From Halicephalobus mephisto (taxonomy: Eukaryota; Nematoda; Chromadorea; Rhabditida; Panagrolaimidae), in NCBI GenBank assembly GCA_009193035.1, contig SWDT01000310.1:1-18572 (forward strand): DNA of 18,572 nt, read 5' to 3'. Shown piece after piece: positions 1 to 8,749 of the stretch (position 1 is the stretch's first letter; the number at the start of each line of letters is the position of its first letter). The position numbers and the translations under genes are program-made. The notes under the pieces were generated by a model that did not search any database, had not been told where the DNA came from, and saw only the letters and a list, made by a program, of their open reading frames with translations.

Positions 1-1517
1 CTGAGAGAGAATAATAACTCAATAAAACCTTGAGTTAGACCCTCGAAATGAAATCTTCTATGGAAACAAATCTTTTCCAAGTTAGATCAAAAGCTCCACC
101 GAATTCTTATGATAAACATCACAAAATGTGATATCATATGAAACTGAATACAAGCTCATCTTTAACACTGTTAAATGACTATCATACAAATGAATAAAAT
201 TCGTAAACTTGTCCGAGAGTGTCCACACCTCTTCTATTCTCTAACCACTTTCATTGTGTTGAGATAGTCAAAAAGGTGAAAGTAAAAATGAGGAATATTG
301 GTTATAATCAGAGATTCCTTCTCATTAACGAAATAGTATCCAAACAATTCAAATACACGACGAATTGTGGGTACTATCCTCTTCAGGTTTCCAATTCTTA
401 TTTTACTTTATAAATAATGTCTGAGTGATCCAAAGAGTTACACCTTCTGACTCATTCGTTTATCAGATCCCATTACGGGACAAATAACTTCTCACTTATC
501 CTAAGAAACTAATTATTTTATTCGACTACCTAGTTTTCAACTCCCTTGAAATAGTCGTGGATAGTATCCTGAAAGATAGAAATGTCAGATTTTGAATTTC
601 CTCGAAACTATCCGTCTTTCAGTGTGTTCTGTAATATTTGAAAATGGATAAAAACTAATAAATAGAACAACCTGAATTTCTGAATATTCTCCTAATATAT
701 TGTTTTAATAAACAAAAGATTCAGAGAGTAAGCAAATCCAATGCTATGAATCGGTTCTACTGTGTTTAATTCCTCATCAAAAGACACCCATAATTATCTA
801 AATCGGAAAGTTGGGGGCCTCAGGAGAACCGATCTCTTGGAAATCGTCAAACTCAAAGACCTTGGAGAAGAATTTGGGATTTTCTTTATTTATATAAAAC
901 ACAAAACTATAAAAGATATGAAGATCTCATATCACCTAATAGAAATTTCCAGGATATCCTAAAGTTGGGTCAAGTTCTTCGGATCTTTGTAACCGTTAAG
1001 CTCCTGGAGTCGTCTAGAATAATGTGAAAGGTTTTCTAACCTTCTAAATAATCATGGAAGGTTCCAACATCTTCTTGATATCCAAATAAAGACTTGAAAC
1101 TAGTATCTGAAACCAATGATCTTAGAAATTTCCAGGTTTCGAAGACTTCTCCAGTTCTAGATGTCAATTAATTATCTAAAAAATAACTGCTCTGTTTTTA
1201 TTAATAATTATGGTTCCATTTTGTCAAAAATTATGGGACTGAAAAATTAACTAATGATTGTCATTGTGTTTAAGTTGACAAATAATCAGAAATATATTTC
1301 TAGGATCAATGAAGATATTCCTTCTTAGAAACTAGATTCGACTAAAAATACTGATGGGAATTATTTACTTCGAATATCAATTAAGAGGAGTCAACCTTCA
1401 AAGTCCCAGTTTTAAAAACTGAGCAGAAGAGAGGATGTGAGAAAGAGGTGAGAGAAGACCGAAGACACTCTCTCGTTCAAAATTTCCTTTCATCAGTCCA
1501 GGAGAGGAACAAAAAAG
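1..1517. other. Gene-poor stretch, no convincing gene
   Basis: I see no spliceable gene here. Two short plus-strand open stretches exist (219-413 and 762-962). The second contains a plausible segment, KVGGLRRTDLLEIVKLKDLG, that could be a relic exon, but no partner exons or clean splice sites were found. Around 950-1170 there are scattered AGTTC, TTCC and TCTAGAA words resembling those at 10.9 kb and 17.4 kb. The strip 1420-1500 is purine-rich on the plus strand (GAGA and GAAAGAG runs) and lies just downstream of the minus-strand 5S copy. Confidence 0.5.
1511..1516 (-). terminator. Pol III T-run terminator of 5S copy 1
   Basis: Six consecutive T residues on the minus strand begin two bases after the 3' end of the 5S-like gene. 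Runs of four or more T are the usual RNA polymerase III stop signal. The second 5S copy has an equivalent run of six T two bases after its end, although the sequences beyond differ. This supports both copies as transcription units rather than random fragments. Confidence 0.75.
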
Positions 1518-1636
1518 AGCTAGGAGCACTGGAGATTCCCAGGACGTCTCCGATCCAAGTACTAATCGAGCCCTAGGGCGTTTCACTGGCCAGATCGGAC
1601 GGGATGGCGTGCTTTCACCCTGGTTTGACCCCTAGC
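1518..1636 (-). rRNA. 5S rRNA-like gene, copy 1 (complete, 119 nt)
   Basis: Read on the minus strand, this is a complete 119-nt 5S rRNA-like sequence, the same length as the nematode 5S I know. The core blocks CACGCCATCCCGTCCGATCT and TTAGTACTTGGATCGGAGAC are essentially the Caenorhabditis 5S sequence and cover the TFIIIA internal control region. Helix I closes: positions 1-8 pair with 111-118 (GCUAGGGG with CUCCUAGC, one G-U). Helix II closes: 16-21 (AGGGUG) pair with 57-62 (CGCCCU). Both helices differ in sequence from the C. elegans 5S as I remember it, so pairing is kept while sequence has changed. A T-run terminator follows. It is dispersed, not in a 5S/SL1 tandem array, and no SL1 sequence was seen nearby. 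It could be the species' functional 5S or a variant paralogue. Confidence 0.85.
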
Positions 1637-1681
1637 GATGGGGGATTTTTCTGACTGGATTGCTTTTCTTACTTCGACAGA
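1637..1681 (-). promoter_or_regulatory. Conserved 5' flank of 5S copy 1
   Basis: Reading the minus strand towards the gene, positions 1681 to 1652 align without gaps to 9833-9862 upstream of 5S copy 2, with 18 of 30 bases matching. The block starts with TCTG and ends with CAGTCA, which sits 15 bp before the gene here and 16 bp before it at copy 2. Flanks further out are not alike. It may be an external Pol III promoter element or a remnant of duplication. Confidence 0.4.
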
Positions 1682-2053
1682 AGAATAAATCATAAGTTAT
1701 TGTTCGTTGTAGATATTATAGAAACGCTAGGCATTAAGATTATTTATTTTTTCTGTGTGACACAAAACCATTCCATTTAAATATACATAGTAACAATGAT
1801 ATTTTTGAAAACAACATGATATAGAGACAAAGATCAAAGTTGAATTTTTGGATTGTCGTCCGCCTCTGAGGGATCAAGAAGAGACAGTTATGATCAACAG
1901 ATTTAGTTGTTAGAAGTTATTCTTAATGTAATTTCTACTATGGAGAAGATTTTTCTGAGTATATTTTTGAAAACCATATATACAACATTTTATTGTAAAA
2001 TCAATAATAATTCTGGAATAAAACTACTTCAATAAATTAATTCAAAAAAGCAT
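1682..2053. other. Intergenic, no gene seen
   Basis: AT-rich sequence between 5S copy 1 and the poly(A) end of the minus-strand gene at 2087. I found no coding stretch, RNA gene or clear repeat. Confidence 0.5.
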
Positions 2054-2059
2054 TTTATT
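2054..2059 (-). terminator. AATAAA poly(A) signal of the 2087-2674 gene
   Basis: On the minus strand a perfect AATAAA lies 28 nt after the TAA that ends the final exon. That is a normal distance for a nematode 3' end. It supports the view that 2087-2674 is, or recently was, a transcribed gene. Confidence 0.55.
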
Positions 2060-2086
2060 GATTAATAATAAGTTCTGAATTGTCGA

Positions 2087-2674
2087 TTATACATTTAGCA
2101 CAAGAAATGCATCTGATGGAAGTTCATTCCGTTGTTCGTCGGTGAGAATGAAGAATAGTTCGATTATTGCTCATTTCTGTTTTTCTGTGAAAGTTCCTTC
2201 CTGAAAGTTGTTCCAATAATGATATTTTATTACTGAGAATTAACACTATTTCATCGACATTTTTTCATGTTATTGAAGGATACTTCATCTTGTTCCAGCA
2301 ATGGATTTCAGTCATGATAATGTTCAGTAGTCTTTTCTAAATTACAATCAGGAGAAAGCATTGATTTATCATGATGAGGAGACGGATATAATTTTCTTCA
2401 TTCTTGAGCTCATCTGCTGTGGTAGAAGAAATATTCAAAGGCGTGTATTCCATGAGTTCAGTTGTGGATCTGTATTCGATGCATTGGAGAAGTACAAAAG
2501 TACGACTCTTGATATCATCTGGATATTCATTCTGATCTGATATCTGATCCCAGTTTGAATCAAGGACATTATTTCTCATCTCAGATTGAAAAGGATCTGT
2601 ATTTTGAAATTGGAACGATATTGAGGAACTAGGTGCAGTTAAAGTGTTCTTAAGGAACCGAAGGAGTTATCCAT
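2087..2674 (-). pseudogene. Disrupted multi-exon gene, unknown family
   Basis: On the minus strand an ATG at 2674 follows a good acceptor (TTTCTTTCAG) and opens MDNSFGSLRTL. The frame then breaks at a short T run near 2641. One extra T would join it to TAPSSSISFQFQNTDPFQSE and on through DIKSRTFVLLQCIEYRSTTE to about 2380. A short intron (GT at about 2383, ending ATTTAG) leads to KTTEHYHD, an in-frame TGA, NPLLEQDEVSFNNMKKCR and another TGA. The last exon, after AACTTTCAG, begins at 2200. It ends IELFFILTDEQRNELPSDAF and a TAA at 2087, but reaching that end needs either an in-frame TGA at 2171-2173 or one more frame change. The peptide is acidic, with a Ser/Thr/Gln-rich N-terminus. I do not recognise the family. 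Codon-like composition and a poly(A) signal argue for a real but decayed gene. Confidence 0.5.
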
Positions 2675-2756
2675 GTTAGCTATGGATTCTGAAAGAAACG
2701 TTAAAAAGCCAAAATACCGTTAGAACCAGTCGGAATTGATATGATATAGTGTTTCG

Positions 2757-2971
2757 TATTATCAAAATCGACGGTCGGAGTTGGAAGTTAAAATCTGAAT
2801 TTTCCATGTTAAGACACAACTTATGGGTTATGTTGGAATTGGAAAATCTGATTAAGTTTCAACTATCAATTTAGATGAAATAAATTCTCGAAATGAAAAA
2901 ATTCATAAATGCTTTTTAACACAAAAAGTCCAGATTTCAACATTAAATCTTGACCTCCGACTTTGATAATA
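2757..2971. mobile_element. Fold-back MITE-like element, about 215 bp
   Basis: The two ends are inverted copies. The left end reads TATTATCAAAATCG, and the reverse complement of the right end reads TATTATCAAAGTCGGAG. The similarity continues roughly 60 bp inward as GTCGGAG, AATCTG and TGTTAA blocks, with mismatches. Only about 100 bp separates the arms, and related words such as GTTGGAA and AAAATCTGA recur inside. Both ends start with TA, consistent with a TA target site as in Tc1/mariner-derived elements. No coding capacity is visible, so it would be non-autonomous. It lies just upstream of the disrupted gene at 2087-2674. Confidence 0.65.
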
Positions 2972-4022
2972 CCCAGTACAGATTCCTGGTCGAAATTATT
3001 TTATAAAACAGAAACTAAAAATCAAGAATTAAATAATACATCAGTTCTGCAGATTTGACCTATATCATCGTTATTTTAATTACCAATTGATAGCTACTAA
3101 TTATTAGTGAAGAAAGTTTTCTTCATTCGTGGGGAAAGAGACAGGATGTTTCACTGTTGTGTTCGATGATAATACGAAACATGGATCCTTTATTCATCGA
3201 ATTTATCCAATTTTGTTCATACTAATCGTCAATTTCCTAGAGAGTATTGTTCATTTAAAAAACTGATCAACTGTGTTCGACTTAAAAATAGTGAATTCGT
3301 TGCATAATAATGATATTATTTATTAGTTGCAGAAATAGGATTTGAAATAAATCATCGACTTATTGTTCTCACTCTTGGATAATTAAACCGATTGCAATAA
3401 ACACGTTACAAGAGTGATTCTACATAAGTTTGCACTTTTTTGGCAAAGCAAAAAGTTTTTAACCTCAGAACTCTATAAAAATATATAGAATAGGACTCGT
3501 AGATTCCGAATTCGACATTAAAGTTGGGGGTTGGCCTTCCATCCGAGATCCTGAATCTCTGAATTCTGAACGTCAACTTCTAATTCTGAGATCAGATTTA
3601 GAATCTACAGGTTCTGTTACCCCATTCAGAACACTTTTTACTGAATTCCGAGAGCATGTGCACTAGACTTCTTTAAAAAACCAACAAAAATTACATAGAA
3701 TGTTCTTAAAACAGTTGATATCTCGTTTGAATTCACAAAAAACAGAAATATTCTGTTTCGATTACAGTGACCATTCACTACTTATAGAGCTCATATTTTT
3801 ATTAAGGATTCGAAAACTATATAAATCAGTATTCTTATCTACATAAACCCTGTCGATTGTCTAAAAGGAGTTTTCCCCCATAAGGTTCCTCCTTCTAGAT
3901 CCTTGACCTATTATCAGTGACTCGATTGCGAAGCGTCTAAACATTCATTGCGAATCCCGTTTCTTCAATAAATAATAATATTTATATACAACAACACAAC
4001 ATTGCTCTTGATTTCCTTGACA
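2972..4022. other. Intergenic, AT-rich; one small inverted repeat
   Basis: No gene could be assembled on either strand. The only clear structure is the inverted repeat at 3499-3609, listed separately. The 3' end of the minus-strand gene at 4023 opens into this region. I see no strong AATAAA there apart from one overlapping the end of the coding sequence (4034-4039). Confidence 0.5.
3499..3609. repeat. Imperfect inverted repeat, about 110 bp
   Basis: The left arm starts GTAGATTC at 3499. The reverse complement of the right arm also starts GTAGATTC at 3609, and both contain AAGTTG further in. A few indels are needed between these blocks. The middle is built from repeated CTGAATC and GAATTCTGA words. 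It could be a small degenerate fold-back element. No target duplication was identified. Confidence 0.35.
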
Positions 4023-5600
4023 TTAAGAAAGCAATTTATTGAGCAGATTGATATTCTTCAGAACAGTTTCCAAATAATCGTCGCTCATACCCTTCTCTCC
4101 AATATATATCCGTGAGTCGATTGTAATCATTCAGTACCATGTTCCTTTCTCGTTGAACTTGCCGAGCAGATTCCATTTGTTCCAAGCCTCTTTGCACATA
4201 TCACCCAGTTCACCATTAGAATATTTATTGAATATTGCAGGCCGATGAATACAATCATCGGGACATGACACCTGAAAATTGGAGGTAAATGAATAAATTT
4301 GATTCAATACAGAGAAAACATTGTGACTTTTCTTTTACTTGAGAGAAACAAAAAACTTATAGAAATTACCCTAAAATCCACTACTGCCAATTCTGACTTT
4401 CATCAAGACCGTAATTGCCGAGATTTAAATCCCTCAAATAAAACACGTCTCTGAGCAGATCCAGCTGTATCTCATAGTTTTGAGCGAAATCACATATCAA
4501 CAAATCAGCACATCTCTGGAATCCGGGCACTAAAATAATACATTTAAGGCATAAAAAAGAAAACTACCCTCTTTCGTTGCAATAAATAAAGTAAGTTTGG
4601 ATGTGTAGCATCTTGAATGAGCATTGGAAATAAAGTGTGGTTCCGGACCAACTCCGATTAAGTATAGCAGCGCATAGATAAAGAGCTCCCTACGATCAAC
4701 ACGCGAATCTTCAGAGTCACGAGATGTCATGAATATATGGCCTTTAACGAAGAATTGTTCATCGACTCCGTCCATGATTTTACAGATTAATCCTCCCTAA
4801 AGACATTTATTATAGAGAAATAAATTGTTGACCGACCTGAAAACCAGTGTGAGGCTTGGAGCGAAATTCCATATTAAGTTTTTCTTTCTTGAAGTAGTTT
4901 TTAAAATAGCGTCTACAGATAATTTTAAACACTCATCCATGTCGACAACATATTCGTAGAATTCTTCGAAGATTTCCCAGAATTTGTCCTTGAAAGTCGG
5001 AAATGTGACAAAAAATTAGCATCTTCCAGAACTCGTAGCTGTTTCATACTTCTCTGGCGAATCTAGACTTCAGATGTTCGACTCTCGTCTTTCCCAGCTG
5101 ATTAGCAAACGCCAAACAACTCACCCAATGTTGCAGCCGTGTTTCTACAATGTGGAATTAAAGAACAATTTCCATTAAATTCATTAATATGATTTTCGAT
5201 AAGATTCTCAGAACTTTGTTATAAATTCATCCTAACTATAAAGATGAATCTAGCAGGATCAATATCGAAAATCATGTCCATATAGCAAAAAGAAAGAATA
5301 TCATTATAAAATTACTCACCACGATCACTTCGTCCATATCCTTCAATCCAATTTCAGATATAGTACTCTTCGAATCAAATTGCAAGTCAATTCGTCGATC
5401 ATTGTGAAATAATTCTTGATACATAGGGTCGATTTGGAAAATTGAATCTATTTTCTTTTGAAATTGATAGATAGTCGCCGAAAATAATGCTTTTAGAATT
5501 TATTTAAATGAAGTACAGAGCAAACCTGATCTTCAAGTTGAAATGCCGTAGCTCTATGTGACTTCCCTTCGTGGTCCTGCAGATAAATCAAGAGTTGCAT
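4023..5600 (-). pseudogene. Disrupted gene: ubiquitin-like domain plus kinase-like domain
   Basis: Seven minus-strand exons fit: 5600-5526, 5489-5320, 5144-5050, 4988-4837, 4796-4568, 4529-4370 and 4271-4023. The first two encode a ubiquitin-like fold, MQLLIYLQDHEGKSH, then ATIYQFQKKI, then IDLQFDSKSTISEIGLKDMD. A linker (FWEIFEEFYEYVVDMDECLK) follows. The rest resembles a diverged protein- or aminoglycoside-kinase-like fold: a glycine-containing strand (GGLICKI), a VK pair (QFFVKG), an RRELFIY helix with a Glu, a catalytic-loop-like RDLNLGNYG and a DFG-like VVDFRV. It reminds me of uncharacterised Caenorhabditis proteins, but I cannot name one safely. Damage: phase mismatches at the first two introns, a missing base at the T run 4864-4866, another at 4391-4392, and an in-frame TGA at 4131-4133. 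After that TGA the frame continues for 34 residues to TAA. Coordinates are firm for exons 4-7 and less so for the exon 2/3 join. Confidence 0.7.
5189..5275. repeat. 12-bp perfect inverted repeat inside an intron
   Basis: ATGATTTTCGAT at 5189-5200 is the exact reverse complement of ATCGAAAATCAT at 5264-5275, with a 63-bp spacer. It sits in the second intron of the ubiquitin-like/kinase-like gene. It may be the core of an old small insertion. The peptide DMIFDIDPARF can be read across one arm, but I found no acceptor for it. Confidence 0.45.
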
Positions 5601-5780
5601 CACTGATAAAAGCTAAAATTTAAGTGATAAATCTATAAAAATCAGTGAATAAAAAAGTGCTCTGCATGAAAAGTTATCGTAAAGGAGTTAGCTGGCCAAA
5701 CAATTTCCTGAAAAAATTCGAAACATAACGCCAGAAACACGCTACTTTGAATGTGTATAAATAAAGTTGAAAAAGAAAAC

Positions 5781-6579
5781 TAGCTGCGACAACGATCGTT
5801 TATGTCACATTTCGCTCAAAATGGCGAACCTTGAGATTTTTTTAATATTAGGACCATTCAAATCTTATTTTCAGTGATTTTTAACGTTTTTTTCAAGTTC
5901 TTGATGAAAATTAATTTTTAGCATTTTTTACAATAGATAGAGCATTTAGAAACCGAAAAGACTCACTTTTCACATCAGTATTATTACAATTATTTTAAAC
6001 TATGAGTTATAATGCATTATATCAATATTTTAAAGGGAAGTTTATGAATCTATCAATTGCCGTAATTGTAATAAGGTAATGAATAGTAGTTCCGAACAGT
6101 TGGTAACCTTATCTAATGCTTGTTAGTGATATAGGAGGATATAACTAAAATAGTTAAGTTCATGGCTATATATTCGCAGCTTTTTTCAAACTTTTGATTC
6201 AAATTTAGACATAATTCACCACCAGTTAATCTAGTTATGTCAGTAACCATATGATTTTTAATCTAAACTCCTAAACTGATATATGAAATTTTACTGCAAA
6301 CCATTCATCATTTTACAGCTAAATAGATCTATGATAATAATTGGATATATTATTTTTCTGTAAAAATGGATCTAAATGATTATTTGTAAGTACAAAGATA
6401 GAGAAAATTATAAAATATATCGTAACAATTGAGTAACAACGAAAAGAAGCAGATTTAGTGGTAAATAATTCTAAAAACTAGGAAATCTGTGGTCCTAACT
6501 TTAAAAAAGAGAAATCTCAAGGTTCGTCGTTTTGAGCGAATTGGCGAAATGTGACAGAGATTATCGTTCCCTCACCCTA
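5781..6579. mobile_element. Non-autonomous DNA transposon with long TIRs, about 800 bp
   Basis: The two ends are inverted copies over about 90 bp. Shared blocks in order are TAG, AACGAT, GTCACATTTCG, CTCAAAA, CGAACCTTGAGATTT, a T run and TTAGGACCA. The right arm has an extra 8 bp (CCAATTCG) beside the CGCTCAAAA block. Both outer ends show TAG/CTA, so a TA target site is likely, as for Tc1/mariner-type or related elements. The interior is very AT-rich, with no open frame of useful length, so no transposase is encoded. The right end lies 17 bp from the last readable codon of the truncated CDR exon. The left end lies 180 bp upstream of the start of the ubiquitin-like/kinase-like gene. Confidence 0.8.
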
Positions 6580-6596
6580 TTTGTAAAAGATATTAT

Positions 6597-6812
6597 TTAA
6601 TGTTCTATTTTATTTGATTTCAAATAAATTTCTACTTTCCATCCAAATGGCGACGGATTTGGGTTCTTCTTATTCGGAGGAAACTGGTACAAATACACCA
6701 CGTCTTTCTTCCAGTCTGTCTTCAGAATCTCTCCTGACCCCTTTTTAGGCTTAATTAATTCCAAGAAAAAAAACTTTAAAAAATCCAAAAACAAAAATCC
6801 AAAAAATAATAT
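6597..6812 (-). pseudogene. Truncated CDR-family first exon (second tandem copy)
   Basis: On the minus strand an open stretch encodes a hydrophobic start (FLFLDFLKFFFLELI), then DWKKDVVYLYQF, then SPFGWKVEIYLKSNKIEH. This parallels exon 1 of the intact neighbour, which has [12 protein letters not shown] and [19 protein letters not shown]. No ATG is present at the front. The Cys of the SPYC motif is replaced (SPFGW), and no splice donor follows the HKIQYE-equivalent point. A TAA comes at once, then transposon sequence begins 17 bp on. Exons 2-4 are absent on the far side of the transposon. It starts about 105 bp downstream of the intact gene's stop, so it is best read as the remnant of a tandem duplicate. 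Confidence 0.7.
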
Positions 6813-6817
6813 TTATT
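6812..6817 (-). terminator. Possible poly(A) signal of the CDR gene
   Basis: AATAAA on the minus strand lies about 100 nt after the TAA of the CDR gene, inside an A/T-rich strip. It is the first canonical hexamer downstream of the stop. It overlaps the start of the truncated second copy. Confidence 0.35.
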
Positions 6818-6919
6818 ATTGTTAACCAGTAAGACATGATTTGATCAAAGGCGAAAAATAAACATTTCAGGGGAAATCACAGTTATTTCGCAGCACATAC
6901 TACACTGACAAGGATAAGG

Positions 6920-8577
6920 TTAGTCCACCAAGCGTTTGGCAACATCAAAGTCCGGGTAGTACTCACGGATGACAGTGTTCATCAGTTTCTTCAAGTTCGG
7001 GAATTCTTCAATAATGCATTTGAGTTCATTAGGACAGCGAAGATAATAAAGATCAATTAGGTGACCGGAGACAGAAAAGTCAGCCTAGAATAAATTTAAT
7101 AAAATTACAAAAACCAACAGTACATTACTTACCAAAATAGGTTCATTTCCACCGAAGAACTTCTTGCCTCCAAGATGGTCACTCGTAGCCTGGAGGTTTC
7201 TACGATAAAGTTGCTTCAATTCAGCATCAGAAAAATCGCCATAGGGTCCGAGTCTTCTGTTCATTAACCATTTCGCAACTGGAATGACGAGAGGAATCAG
7301 TAATCCAGGAACATCGGCCAGCAAAAGTTTGGCGAATTCGTCTTCTTTTCTCTTGAACGCAAGATGGATTCTGTAAAATATAAATTAACCACATTATTAA
7401 AAATCATATCTCAATTTTTTACGAAATGATCTCAAGAATTTATAGAAGTTTATAAAAAAATAGCCTGGAATTTTGGTTCTGCGCGACAACTTCTAAATTT
7501 CTCTTTGGAATTACGTCTTATCCAAATATGTTTAAAATTTCTGTATTACAATATATAGAACACATAACCATTTATCTTTTAGGGTTGATTTTGATATATG
7601 GAGTTACTAATAAATCTCCTAAAATCATAAATCCTAAAGTAATAGAAGTAACTTACTTGGGGATTTCTGTGTCGAACATTCGAGATATAGCTCTTCCGGC
7701 GGCTGAAACTTCCTTTGGAGCGTTCTCCTTGATGTTGAAGTGCTTGGAAAGATGCTCAATGATGAATTCTGAATCCGCAATCTGCTCTCCATTGAGCTCA
7801 ATGAATGGCAAGAGTCCTTTTTGGCCTCTTTGAAAATTATTCTCAACAACCTAAAATCATCGTGTTATTGAGAAATTAAAAATTTTGGGATTTAGGATTT
7901 TTAGGCAAGAAAAAAGAGTCGATTTCGTAATAGGTTGCTAGATTTTCCAACTTTTCTTTTTTCATAGATTTCTCCCTTCACGCGAGAATTAAAAAATTAA
8001 AAAAAATAAAACTATATAAAAACTAATTTTTACGAAATTGTTTCAACACGAATTTCTTAGAAATCCTCGAAATTTAGGTACAATAATAAACGGAGAGAGG
8101 ACAGCCAAATTTATCACTTTTTATTTGTTTAAAGTTCGCTCTCTGTGCGAGAATTCAAAAGTTGCAAAAATTATCAAAAATAAAAGGTTAGATTTTCATT
8201 GATTTTTGCGATTTTTTAAATTTGTATGAAAAATTTAAAACATTGCTAATTTGCCACTTGCTTTTTTTGCAAATCTCTTTTTCCGCGAAATTAGAAAGTT
8301 TTAAAGAACTATATATATTAATTTTCTAAATTTAAAATCAAACCTCATATTGGATCTTGTGAGCTCTCAAAAATGTTTCGACCTTCATACAGTAAGGAGA
8401 AATATTCGGTAATCCTTCGCTTCGTTTAAACTGGAAGAGATAAACGATATCCTTTTTGTAATCCTCCTTCTTCAGCTTAGGCTTCTCATTTTGCTTTTTA
8501 CCAAAATAAAATTTAGCAAGAATGGCCACTAGGACAGCTCCAGCGATGAGAACTCCAGAACAACAACAGCAACTCAT
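6920..8577 (-). CDS. CDR-family (cadmium-responsive, GST-like) membrane protein
   Basis: Four minus-strand exons (8577-8344, 7850-7657, 7370-7133, 7084-6920) join in phase to 831 nt, giving 276 aa, the usual size of C. elegans CDR proteins. Residues 1-26 form a Cys-rich membrane anchor (MSCCCC, then [13 protein letters not shown]). A thioredoxin/GST-N-like domain follows: [20 protein letters not shown] at about 60-71, [10 protein letters not shown] and [10 protein letters not shown]. The C-terminal helical domain contains [30 protein letters not shown] and [17 protein letters not shown], as in GST_C/metaxin-like proteins. Exon junctions have GT/AG ends, and none shows a frameshift or stop. 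An upstream in-frame ATG exists at 8634, but I chose 8577 because the anchor follows it directly. In C. elegans the family includes the cadmium-induced, lysosomal CDR-1. Metal response of this paralogue is not shown here. Confidence 0.88.
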
Positions 8578-8640
8578 TTTGGGGAATTTCGAACAGAAAA
8601 ATCTTCCAAAATTTTTCAATAAAAAATGAAACAAACACGG

Positions 8641-8746
8641 GTTATAAATAACACAGGCCTGCTACGGACACAAAAGAGTGACTTTTCTATCACAAACCTG
8701 TCACAAGTGAACTCTTTCCTTAATGCTTGTAATTTGATGACTATCA
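8641..8746 (-). promoter_or_regulatory. Upstream region of CDR gene: TATA-like and GATA-type sites
   Basis: On the minus strand TTATTTATAA (8641-8650) lies about 65 bp before the chosen ATG and could act as a TATA-like element. Two TGATAG motifs lie further up, at 8687-8692 and 8741-8746. In C. elegans the intestinal GATA factor ELT-2 is needed for cdr-1 and metallothionein expression, so GATA-type sites here are suggestive. Such short motifs are common in AT-rich DNA. I saw no metal-response element. Confidence 0.3.
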
Positions 8747-8749
8747 TTT

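Noticed and set aside
1398..1586. Minus-strand open frame covering the 3' half of 5S copy 1
   Set aside because: It translates 5S RNA sequence and its purine/pyrimidine-rich flank. There is no protein evidence.
1500..1700. SL1 spliced-leader gene next to the 5S copies, as in C. elegans tandem repeats
   Set aside because: I found no SL1-like sequence near either 5S copy.
2087..2300. bZIP basic region read from NNMKKCR near the 3' end of the decayed gene
   Set aside because: The spacing between Asn and Arg does not fit the N-x7-R bZIP signature, and the segment contains in-frame TGA codons.
7528..7849. Plus-strand frame at 7528-7833 and an alternative minus frame at 7634-7849
   Set aside because: They overlap exon 2 of the CDR gene, whose in-phase splice model gives a family-like protein.
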